IMG/VR virus record: IMGVR_UViG_3300028802_000060 | Span: 1 to 22,882 of that record | DNA length: 22,882 nt | Strand: one strand, 5' to 3' | Origin: a virus | In this document: piece after piece, positions 14,073-21,279 of the stretch | Position numbering within the stretch: position 1 is the stretch's first letter | Layout: every line of letters starts with the position of its first letter | Position numbers and translations under genes: made by a program | Notes under the pieces: generated by a model | Databases searched by the model: none | What the model was told of the DNA's origin: nothing | What the model saw: the letters and a program-made list of their open reading frames with translations, nothing else

Positions 14073-14604
14073 GTTGATCCGGTCCAGCTTCACTGGTAGT
14101 CCAGACTAGATCAATCCGGAACCCAGCGATCCACTTCTGTCTGCTTTGTTTCTCCTCGATCATCTCTGCTCCAGAGAAGGCCGCTCCTCCGAAGTTGAGG
14201 CCAACGATAGAGAAGTCGTTCCCCAGTACGCTCTCGACCTGATGCATGAACTGGTGCTTACGGACGAATTCCTCGCATGCCTGTTCATGCCTCTTAATGA
14301 TCGCGTTGCAGCTTTTCTCATCGTTGGCTTCTACGATGCCGGCGATGTGCCCATCGTAGGCGAATAGCCACAGGCCGTCGGGGGTGACGCTATCAAACGC
14401 CTTGCTGATAACATCCACCGCATAGGCGGGCATGTTTCCAGTAGCTGCGTTGTAAACCCCACCAACAAGGTTAGCTGTCTCGATCGCCTTAGGAAACTGA
14501 AGCTTAATCGCGTCTGGGTAGCGGGCTTGAAGAACGGCGAACTCATCAGGCAGATGAAGTCTGAGATGGTCGGCGGTCAGTTGAGCGACTTCTTCTTGGA
14601 ACAT
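14065..14604 (-). CDS. Tail terminator-like protein
   Basis: The 179-residue protein starts two bases after the adaptor stop and overlaps the next gene by eight bases. It contains QARYPDAIKLQFPKAIETAN, PDGLWLFAYDGHIAGIVEAN and the C-terminal strand WIAGFRIDLVWTTSEAG. An alpha/beta layout with a late hydrophobic strand that describes a local structure is common in tail terminators, and its place between connector and tube genes fits. I see no diagnostic motif; a second head-completion protein is the alternative. Confidence 0.5.
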   Translation of the reverse strand: MFQEEVAQLTADHLRLHLPDEFAVLQARYPDAIKLQFPKAIETANLVGGVYNAATGNMPAYAVDVISKAFDSVTPDGLWLFAYDGHIAGIVEANDEKSCNAIIKRHEQACEEFVRKHQFMHQVESVLGNDFSIVGLNFGGAAFSGAEMIEEKQSRQKWIAGFRIDLVWTTSEAGPDQHG

Positions 14605-14606
14605 GG

Positions 14607-15191
14607 CTAGCTCTCACGAATGAGATGCTGCTCTAGCGAATCTCTGACTCCGAACTCCGTCCATGCCGGTTCCGTAATCCCCTCGGCTGGTACCGACGTG
14701 GAGATGTCCTTCTCCATCTGGAGGAGTGCTTGTGCGGTGTTGCGAAGTTCACGGGCGGCGACGGATGTGTCGATGGAGACGGATCCGAGACCTCCACCCC
14801 CTGCCATCGACTCGCGTTGGGCGACTTTCGCGGCATCGGCAGCAATCGCCAGGAGTAGCCTAGCGGAAGCGATAGTGACATTCCCGCCTCCCTCACTGAG
14901 GAAGTACTCGACCTCTTCGTCGCTGAAGATGCTCCAGTAGTAAACGAAATCTACGTTAACCCCGATGGAATGTGGTCCGAGGAAGGTCACAATCCCATTC
15001 CGGTAGTCAACAGCAAATCCCGATACTACTGGAACATCATCGGCAAAGATCTGAATGTCAGGGGAGGTAAGAACGTTCGCGTGAGACAACTTGTAGTAGA
15101 TTGTCTCGCCATCACCAACGGAAGATTCCCGCGTGATGGTACTACGGTCAGAGGTCTTCAGGCGAACGGCGTCGATATCAGAAAGAGTCAT
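14607..15191 (-). CDS. Head-tail adaptor (connector) protein
   Basis: The 194-residue protein has an N-terminal beta-rich part (IYYKLSHANVLTSPDIQIFA, VVSGFAVDYRNGIVTFLGPH, VDFVYYWSIF) followed by a helical part with DEEVEYFLSEGG and ASARLLLAIAADAAKVAQRE. The second part matches the helical core of gp6/gp15-type adaptors, in which a DDE-type turn precedes an Ala/Leu-rich helix. The extra strands at the front resemble a small beta domain seen in some connectors of this class. It would bind beneath the portal. It starts in an ATGA overlap with the stop of the giant repeat gene, so the two are translationally coupled. Confidence 0.7.
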   Translation of the reverse strand: MTLSDIDAVRLKTSDRSTITRESSVGDGETIYYKLSHANVLTSPDIQIFADDVPVVSGFAVDYRNGIVTFLGPHSIGVNVDFVYYWSIFSDEEVEYFLSEGGGNVTIASARLLLAIAADAAKVAQRESMAGGGGLGSVSIDTSVAARELRNTAQALLQMEKDISTSVPAEGITEPAWTEFGVRDSLEQHLIRES

Positions 15192-18100
15192 TCACCTTCC
15201 CGCCTCTTCGGTCTACCGAACTTGTCCTGAACTGCCACCCCACCGGTAGTGCTGGGACGACCGAACTTATCTTGAACCTGTTCATCACCCACAGCCGAGG
15301 TGGTTCTCCAGTTGGGTGTTCGTCCGACGAACCGCCAGCTGATCCTCTGGCCGCTGAGATGAAGATCTCCAACCACCTCTCCGGATGGAATGCCACCTGG
15401 GTAGATGACCACCATACCTGGGATGAGACGTGGGAAGCCCAGTGCCTCGGCAGGTGCGATGCCCTCTGGTTGAATGATGGTCTGAACGACCAGCCTTGGC
15501 AGGCCGAGGATCTCTGCCGACGTAATGCCAGATGGCAGGAAAACTCGGCCGCCCGTGGTGATCGTGGGCGTGCCCAGGGCCTCCTGTGGCCCAACAGATG
15601 TGGGACTAATAGTCGCGGCGCCGTGTAGAACCGTCGGGGAGCCTGAAGCTTCACCTGACGAGATGCCGGACGGCAGAATGACATTAGTTGCTTTGAGGAT
15701 CGGCGTTCCTAGCGCCTCACCGGTCGGAACTGCAGAAGGAAGAATCCTTGCGGTGCCTGGGATGAGGGTAGGTGTACCGACTACTTCCGCTGTGTCGATA
15801 GCAACTGGACGAATGAACCCAGCGCCATAGACGAGAGAAGGTGTTCCTACTGCTTCGCCGGTTGGAATTCCACCTGGCAAGATGTTGACGTTGCCAGCCA
15901 GAAGTGATGGAGTGCCAAGAACTTCCCCGCTGGAGATGCCAGTTGGAAGGATCTTGGCGGAGGTGGTAAGTAGGGGGGTCCCTACCACCTCCGCAGACAG
16001 AATGCCGCCTGGGAGAATTGCCGCAACCCCAGCGATGAGGCTCGGTGTTCCGAGTACCTCACCGGTGGGAATTGCGGTTGGGATGATCCTCGCACTACCC
16101 GTGAGAGTGGGAGCTCCCAGGGCCTCTCCGGTTGGAACCGCAGTGGGGAGGATCCTAACTAGACCAGGAATGAGAGTCGGTGTTCCGAACGCTTCAGCCG
16201 ACGGAACGGCAGTCGGAAGGATTTGCCCAGCACCAGAGATGATGCTTGGAATACCGACCGACTCTCCTGTGGGAATTCCACCGGGCAGGATAAGAACCTG
16301 TCCAGCAACCACCACAGGGGTTCCGAGGGCTTCTCCACTGGAGATAGCTGTCGGTGCTAGAGTCCTGACGATGATCGGGGTACCGAGTGCTTCACCCGGA
16401 CCGATCGAGCTTGGCAGGATGAAGGTAAGCCCAGCACCCTGTGAGAGAATCGGAGTCCCAACCGCTTCGCCGCTGGCGATGCTTGACGGTTGGATGAAGA
16501 CGTTGCCTGCGACAACTACCGGGTTGTTAACGACTTCAGCCGAAGCAATGGAGCCTGGCAGAATGTTCGCCGTAGCGACAACTGTCGGTGTTCCAACTGC
16601 CTCAGCTGAAGTGACCCCCGGCGGCAGGATGCTAACGTTGCCGTGAACAACAACCGGCGTTCCTAGGGCTTCACCAGTAGTGATACCCGTCGGAAGGATG
16701 TTTACATTGCCAGTCAGAACGACTGGAGTACCAACTGCTTCACCAGAAGCAATCGCTGTTGGTTGAATGTTAACGTTGCCATGAACGACTGTCGGCGTTC
16801 CAACAGCCTCGGCACTAGCAATTCCTGTCGGCTGGATGAATGTTCCAGCCCCGACAAGAGTTGGAGAACCTACCGCTTCCGCGCTGGCAATCCCAGATGG
16901 GAGGATGCTAACATTGCCATGCAGAACAACCGGAGTACCGACTGCTTCGGCACTGGCGATGCCGGTTGGGAGAATGTTAACGTTGCCATGAACGACGGTA
17001 GGAGTACCAACACCCTCACCACTGGCAATCCCAGATGGAAGAATGTTGACGTTACCTGCAATGACAACCGGTGTACCAACTGCTTCGCCAGAAGCAATCG
17101 ACGCTGGCTGGATAGTTCTACCAAGGCTGGAAACTACCAGCGTTGGTGTTCCAACAGCAGATCCACCGCCACCTTCTTGGAAGGTATCGGTCTGGAAGGC
17201 GTCTAGCTGGAACCCATCGGCCCCACCAGTTCCACCTGGTTCACTGATTGAACTAGGGAGAACGTAGTCGTTAACCTTGAGGATTGGGGAATTAACAGCT
17301 TCCCCAGTCACAATCCCCACAGGGGCGATGACTACTGAACCGGGCAGAAGAGTGGGTGAGCCAACTACTTCCGTGCTAACGATTGCCGTCGGAAGAATGG
17401 TACGAGCTACGGCACCAGAAACAACAAGAGTTGGAGTTCCAACGGACTCAGCTGAAGTGATGCCCGCTGGAAGAATGTTAACGTTGCCCTTCGAAAGAAC
17501 AACTGCCCCGAGAGCCTCGGCTGAGGCAATCCCACTGGGCTGGATGTTAGCATTCCCAGCTGCAAGAACTACCGCCCCAAGTGCCTGCCCAGAAGCAATC
17601 GAGGTGGGCTGAATGTTAACGTTGCCGGTGGTGATAACAGCCGTACCAAAAGCTTCCGCAGAAGCAATCGAGGTCGGCTGGATGTTAACTCCACCGTGAA
17701 CTACAACCGGAGTACCGACGGCCTCGGCAGAAACGATGCCACTCGGTAGAATGTTGTTGGTTGCCTGGAGTACTGCCGCACCTAGTGCTTCACCGGAAGC
17801 AATGGCGGTCGGCTGAATAGTAACACTACCTGGTCGCAGAGTATGTGAACCAACTGCCTCTGCACTTGCGATAGCAGACGGTGAGATGGTCAGTCCACTG
17901 GATGAACCAAGTGTCCACAGATTAAGAACGTCGGCGTCCGACAGCGCATAGTCGAGGACGAATGGTTCGTCTAGGGTTGCGTTGAGGCCAGGTTTTGACG
18001 CGTTCGCGGTATTGGCGATGATGAAGTTCCCGCTGCCGGGATAGACGATCGGCCCAGCAACTAGAAACGGACCATTAGCTAGAACACCGTCGAAGTAGAG

Positions 18101-19360
18101 ATTATAGATCCCAGCCCCAGAGGGATCCCATGTAAGGATTACAAGATGTTTGGTGCCGTCGTTATAGTTTGACGGATTGATTCCGAGGACGTTACCGTTG
18201 AGGCGCGCCTCAATGTTCGAGCCGCCACCACCAGCACCGTTAACGTCGATAACTACGCCACTGGATCCACCGTCCCACCAACCCATGAGTCCGGCGAATG
18301 CACCAAAGGCTGTGCCTTTGATCCAGACGCCCATCGTGATCGCTGCCGTCGGCGGAGTGTAGCCAAAGACATCGATCAGATCGAACTGACCTGGGAAGGT
18401 CATCGCCTTGTCAGTATCACCGGCGATTAGACCAGTAACACCGAGCGTTACCCCGGACGAACCATTGTTGATTGTACCAGGGTGATTATTTCCACTGGCA
18501 TCTGCCGCGACGGTTCCCGAAGTTTCACCTAGTCGCCAATGAGCGTGCGGCACCAAATCCAGCATAGCATTGAAGTATGCTGAAAGTGGCTGCAGTCGTG
18601 GACGCGGAACTGCCTGAGCGGAAGCTATTGAAGACGGAGAGATCCGTGCTGTACCAGCAACTACCGTCGGTGAACCAACGGCCTCCGCTGAACTGATCGC
18701 GCTAGGATTGAGTTCATTCAGTTTGAAAGAACGAGCAAGAACTACCAGACCTGTGATCGATGTCGTGATCGACAACGTCTGGATAGCAGTATCAGCTGAA
18801 GCCGCGCTGTTAGAGATCAGCGTCGCATGACTGTAGTGGTTTACTGAAGAGACGCCATTGTTCGATGCTCGAAGCGTCGGTGTTCCGTGGTTTGAAGTCC
18901 AGGTATCATTACTAGCTCTGGCCACAGACCGGAAGTCTGCTCCAACCATCGCCACCAATTCATTGACATCCGCGTTAGCAGCTGCTAGAGTAGCGGTCGT
19001 TGGGCTAGTAGTTCCTGAAGCGTTACCGACTTGGTCTGCTGCTGGAGATGGAGCTTGTCCTGTCCACTCCTCGAGATGGGCCGCGATGATACCAGAAGGA
19101 ATGGCTGGAACGGTTGGAGCAGCATCCGCCCCGGTGGCAACTTTCCTGTAGAGACCAACCGCGCAGCTTGTACCAGTTGCGGAATCTAGCGTCCAACCCG
19201 AGATTGCTGCCGGAGCTGTAGCAACGCCTGTGACGGAGACGAAGAGGAGAAGAAGATGACCAGCATCCCGGTTCTCACCAGCTCCCCAAGCAGGGGTAAC
19301 TGCGGTATTGACTGCGCCCTGTGATGCCGCGCCGACAGAACCTACGAGGTTAAACCCCAT
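15188..19360 (-). CDS. Giant repeat-containing virion protein with LamG-like domain
   Basis: This 1390-residue protein has four parts. Residues 1-210 form a beta-sandwich-like domain (AGHLLLLFVSVTGVATAPAA, GIIAAHLEEWTGQ). Two repeat units follow near 215-250, then a LamG/concanavalin-like domain at about 262-485 (HAHWRLGETSGTVAADASGN, TLDEPFVLDYALSDADVL). About 36 further units of a 23-residue repeat, consensus ILPSGIASAEAVGTPTVV-x-GNVN, run to about residue 1340, broken once by a Gly-rich insert with DGFQLDAFQTDTFQ. The end carries two VQDKFGRP motifs. It is probably a fiber, a decoration or a host-glycan-binding surface protein; the regular repeat suggests a beta-solenoid rod. A strong AGGAAGG sits eight bases before the ATG. 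Function is not established. Confidence 0.8.
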   Translation of the reverse strand: MGFNLVGSVGAASQGAVNTAVTPAWGAGENRDAGHLLLLFVSVTGVATAPAAISGWTLDSATGTSCAVGLYRKVATGADAAPTVPAIPSGIIAAHLEEWTGQAPSPAADQVGNASGTTSPTTATLAAANADVNELVAMVGADFRSVARASNDTWTSNHGTPTLRASNNGVSSVNHYSHATLISNSAASADTAIQTLSITTSITGLVVLARSFKLNELNPSAISSAEAVGSPTVVAGTARISPSSIASAQAVPRPRLQPLSAYFNAMLDLVPHAHWRLGETSGTVAADASGNNHPGTINNGSSGVTLGVTGLIAGDTDKAMTFPGQFDLIDVFGYTPPTAAITMGVWIKGTAFGAFAGLMGWWDGGSSGVVIDVNGAGGGGSNIEARLNGNVLGINPSNYNDGTKHLVILTWDPSGAGIYNLYFDGVLANGPFLVAGPIVYPGSGNFIIANTANASKPGLNATLDEPFVLDYALSDADVLNLWTLGSSSGLTISPSAIASAEAVGSHTLRPGSVTIQPTAIASGEALGAAVLQATNNILPSGIVSAEAVGTPVVVHGGVNIQPTSIASAEAFGTAVITTGNVNIQPTSIASGQALGAVVLAAGNANIQPSGIASAEALGAVVLSKGNVNILPAGITSAESVGTPTLVVSGAVARTILPTAIVSTEVVGSPTLLPGSVVIAPVGIVTGEAVNSPILKVNDYVLPSSISEPGGTGGADGFQLDAFQTDTFQEGGGGSAVGTPTLVVSSLGRTIQPASIASGEAVGTPVVIAGNVNILPSGIASGEGVGTPTVVHGNVNILPTGIASAEAVGTPVVLHGNVSILPSGIASAEAVGSPTLVGAGTFIQPTGIASAEAVGTPTVVHGNVNIQPTAIASGEAVGTPVVLTGNVNILPTGITTGEALGTPVVVHGNVSILPPGVTSAEAVGTPTVVATANILPGSIASAEVVNNPVVVAGNVFIQPSSIASGEAVGTPILSQGAGLTFILPSSIGPGEALGTPIIVRTLAPTAISSGEALGTPVVVAGQVLILPGGIPTGESVGIPSIISGAGQILPTAVPSAEAFGTPTLIPGLVRILPTAVPTGEALGAPTLTGSARIIPTAIPTGEVLGTPSLIAGVAAILPGGILSAEVVGTPLLTTSAKILPTGISSGEVLGTPSLLAGNVNILPGGIPTGEAVGTPSLVYGAGFIRPVAIDTAEVVGTPTLIPGTARILPSAVPTGEALGTPILKATNVILPSGISSGEASGSPTVLHGAATISPTSVGPQEALGTPTITTGGRVFLPSGITSAEILGLPRLVVQTIIQPEGIAPAEALGFPRLIPGMVVIYPGGIPSGEVVGDLHLSGQRISWRFVGRTPNWRTTSAVGDEQVQDKFGRPSTTGGVAVQDKFGRPKRREGE
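15345..17898 (-). repeat. 69-bp minisatellite encoding 23-residue repeats
   Basis: About 36 imperfect, in-frame copies of a 69-base unit fill this stretch; unit length varies between 20 and 25 codons, and one unit is interrupted by a glycine-rich insert near 17150-17240. Conserved positions in each unit are Pro3, Ile6, Glu10, Gly13 and Pro15, while the first Ile and the spacer vary. The copies in the middle (about 16600-17100) are the most alike and those near both ends more diverged, a pattern expected if the array grows by internal duplication. Confidence 0.85.
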
Positions 19361-19398
19361 CGTAAATCCCTTCCTAGGCGGCTGTCATAGGTCTGGAA

Positions 19399-20202
19399 CT
19401 AGATAAAGATTGCTAACAGATCAACTCCACCTGCGCTGGTTCCGACGCTGAAAGCGGCAGAGATGGAAGAAATCGGCGGTGTGATTTTGTAGCAAGCGTT
19501 TCCATCTGTGGATGCATTCCCCATCGTAGTCCAGCCTGCTGGAGGCGTCGCTGTAGCTCCACCACCAGTTCCACCCTTCCAAGAAGCGATGGCTAACTTA
19601 CCTGCATAAGGTTGAGCCAAGTTCAAGCTATTAGTAGTTGAAGGCTCTGTGGCGCCTTTCGCTGTTGGTCCGTCAGTTTGGATTCCCGCCAAATCCTTCA
19701 CTTCCATAGCCCAGATCGTGGTCCAGTTTCCACCTGTCCAAGCTGACTGGATCACGTTATTAGCACCAGCAGCAATCAGCCCAAGCCAAACTTCAATCAC
19801 ACAGCCGTTAGCTGGCCCGATGTTACTGATCACCCTTTGAAATGTCACGCCCGTACAACTGGGTGAATCCCCTGTGGGTGTACTGGCTCTACTGGTAACG
19901 TAGAGGATCTTGTTATTAGGAGTCACAGCTTGCGGAAGTGTAATGCTTGGTTGAGCACCACTACCACCAGCAGTTCCTACCACCTGGAGCACAGTTGGCG
20001 AGGTCGAGCCAAGTGCACCAAACCAGTACCCATTGACGAACGCGTAGTAGTTTCCAGTTAAACGATCTCGGGCAACGTAGGGTCCACCAACTGGTGGTGT
20101 TCCGCTTGGTGGACCAGTTACGTCCTTCACCATAAGCTGAAGTCTACCCTGTCCAAAAGCACCCCCAAAAGCTCCGCCGCGGGGGTTAGGAAGAGTAGGC
20201 AT
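19399..20202 (-). CDS. Virion structural protein, beta-sandwich type
   Basis: The 267-residue protein begins with a Gly/Pro-rich lead (PRGGAFGGAFGQGRLQL) and a short Tyr/Trp segment (RDRLTGNYYAFVNGYWFGAL). Residues about 70-267 resemble the first 200 residues of the 1390-residue protein: a strand near KILYVTSRAST, a Cys/Thr-rich turn, WTTIWAMEVKDLAGIQ, then LAIASWKGGTGG, PPAGWTTMGNAS and a final VDLLAIFI. The resemblance is in layout rather than close identity. A head or tail surface protein is inferred from position in the late operon. Its ATG overlaps the preceding stop by one base. Confidence 0.55.
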   Translation of the reverse strand: MPTLPNPRGGAFGGAFGQGRLQLMVKDVTGPPSGTPPVGGPYVARDRLTGNYYAFVNGYWFGALGSTSPTVLQVVGTAGGSGAQPSITLPQAVTPNNKILYVTSRASTPTGDSPSCTGVTFQRVISNIGPANGCVIEVWLGLIAAGANNVIQSAWTGGNWTTIWAMEVKDLAGIQTDGPTAKGATEPSTTNSLNLAQPYAGKLAIASWKGGTGGGATATPPAGWTTMGNASTDGNACYKITPPISSISAAFSVGTSAGGVDLLAIFI

Positions 20203-20615
20203 CAGGCAGTGAACTTACCACCACGGGCAACGATCGTAACCGTCTTCGCCGCAGTGATGGTTGTCGCGTTCTCTGCTTGCAGCTTATGTCCCGACATCAG
20301 GGTGATATAACCGAGTGCCGGAGCCAGAGTTGTCATTGCATCAACCAGCGCCGTAGATCCATCTGTACCCGCCAACGTGGGAACGTTGACCGATCCAATC
20401 AGGTAACTGACAGATCCATCATGATCATAAAACTTGATCACTCTAGCAGAGGTATCGTCCGAGGTGATAGTAATCTGATCGACTCTACTTCCCTCCGTCG
20501 GCACTCCACCGGTGGGAACTAGATCTTTCTTGGTTGGTGAGCTATCGGCATTCACATACGTGATACCGTAGCTGATAGGATCCTTCTCAAAGACTGGAGA
20601 AGTGTTTGCGGCCAT
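20202..20615 (-). CDS. Small virion-like protein, possible decoration protein
   Basis: This 137-residue protein is beta-rich with few charged clusters: YGITYVNADSSPTKKDLVPT, VDQITITSDDTSARVIKFYD, YLIGSVNVPTLAGTDGS, ending KTVTIVARGGKFTA. TAGGAG five to six bases before ATG 20615 gives a good start. Composition and place next to other small structural genes suggest a capsid decoration or fiber-base protein, but no motif identifies it. It is translationally linked to the next gene by a TGATG junction. Confidence 0.5.
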   Translation of the reverse strand: MAANTSPVFEKDPISYGITYVNADSSPTKKDLVPTGGVPTEGSRVDQITITSDDTSARVIKFYDHDGSVSYLIGSVNVPTLAGTDGSTALVDAMTTLAPALGYITLMSGHKLQAENATTITAAKTVTIVARGGKFTA

Positions 20616-20623
20616 GCTTACTC

Positions 20624-20839
20624 CTACCGGAAGTTGGCAGCGGCGTAGATCTTGCCGGCCGCGAGAACAGCTGAGTCGTTAGCGAACATGAGGCCGCCAG
20701 CACCATCAGGAGCCAGACGTCTATTCACATCAGTTTCAGTAGTATTGTGGCTGGCGTTCCAATCACTAGGCTTGACCAGTGTGGCATCGCCCCCATCTGA
20801 TTTGGCACTTGTGAATGAATGCTTGACCTCGCCAGCCAC
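20624..20839 (-). CDS. Small 71-residue protein, probable fiber or virion accessory
   Basis: The protein reads MAGEVKHSFTSAKSDGGDAT, then VKPSDWNASHNTT and LAPDGAGGLMFANDSAVLAA. The pattern of a short beta tip followed by PSDWNASH is common at the N-terminus of phage fiber and tail-spike proteins, here occurring alone. It begins with GTG, with GGGAG seven bases upstream, 11 bases after the preceding stop. A shorter, independently encoded fiber adaptor is one reading; a remnant of a longer fiber gene is the other. Confidence 0.5.
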   Translation of the reverse strand: MAGEVKHSFTSAKSDGGDATLVKPSDWNASHNTTETDVNRRLAPDGAGGLMFANDSAVLAAGKIYAAANFR

Positions 20840-20850
20840 TCCACTACTCC

Positions 20851-21279
20851 CTAGAGCTTGAAGATCCGGTTAGTGGTGTTGTCCCACTGAACCGTGATGT
20901 CACCGCCGTTCGGTCCCACAGGCATCCCGGTCGCCGTGTCGATGTAGGCGATCAGAGGCCAGTCAGAAGCGTTGGCTGTGGCAGTTGAAGCGAAGACAAC
21001 AATCGCGCCAACGGTTGGGCCAGAAACTGCAGAGAAGACCGAGTCAGCACCGTCCGCGATCCCGGAAGTAGCTGTCTTGGTTCCTAGAGATGCAGAAGAG
21101 AACCCGACTCGGGCACCCGTTGGAACTGAAGCATAGACCGTGTCCAACGAAGCATTGAACACATAGGCGGTGGGCTGGTTAGAGATCGAGAGGAGGCCAA
21201 CCCGGATCGGAGCGGTCAGCCAGTTAATCGACCCGTTCAGGAAGTAGTTCCGGCCCACGTCGTACAGGACGTTCGCCAC
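20851..21279 (-). CDS. Conserved phage virion-type protein of unknown role
   Basis: The 142-residue protein (opening MANVLYDVGRNYFLNGSINW, then IRVGLLSISN, ending GGDITVQWDNTTNRIFKL) belongs to a widespread phage family with the same opening and the same Gly-Gly-Asp-Ile-Thr-Val end. Members usually lie among head genes and are annotated as structural or hypothetical; I know of no assigned reaction. It is beta-rich, with GARVGFSSASLGTKTA, VFSAVSGPTVGAIVVF and LIAYIDTATGMPV. Translation starts at GTG 21279 with AAGGAG nine bases upstream, and the start lies 56 bases inside the preceding glycosyltransferase gene. Confidence 0.65.
   Translation of the reverse strand: MANVLYDVGRNYFLNGSINWLTAPIRVGLLSISNQPTAYVFNASLDTVYASVPTGARVGFSSASLGTKTATSGIADGADSVFSAVSGPTVGAIVVFASTATANASDWPLIAYIDTATGMPVGPNGGDITVQWDNTTNRIFKL

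Noticed and set aside
15882-17206. Long rightward open frames of 254 and 147 codons opposite the repeat gene
   Set aside because: They are antisense images of the 69-bp repeats: the same codon pattern recurs with the repeat period, no Shine-Dalgarno is present, and the leftward frame continues uninterrupted for 1390 codons with recognisable domains.
15345-17898. Possible CRISPR array from regularly spaced repeats
   Set aside because: The period is 69 bases with no unrelated spacers, all units are in one open frame, and no cas genes are nearby; the Cas4-like nuclease is a stand-alone phage recombination enzyme.
15188-19360. Diversity-generating retroelement acting on the repeat or LamG domain
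   Set aside because: No reverse transcriptase gene, template repeat or adenine-biased variable repeat is visible in the window.
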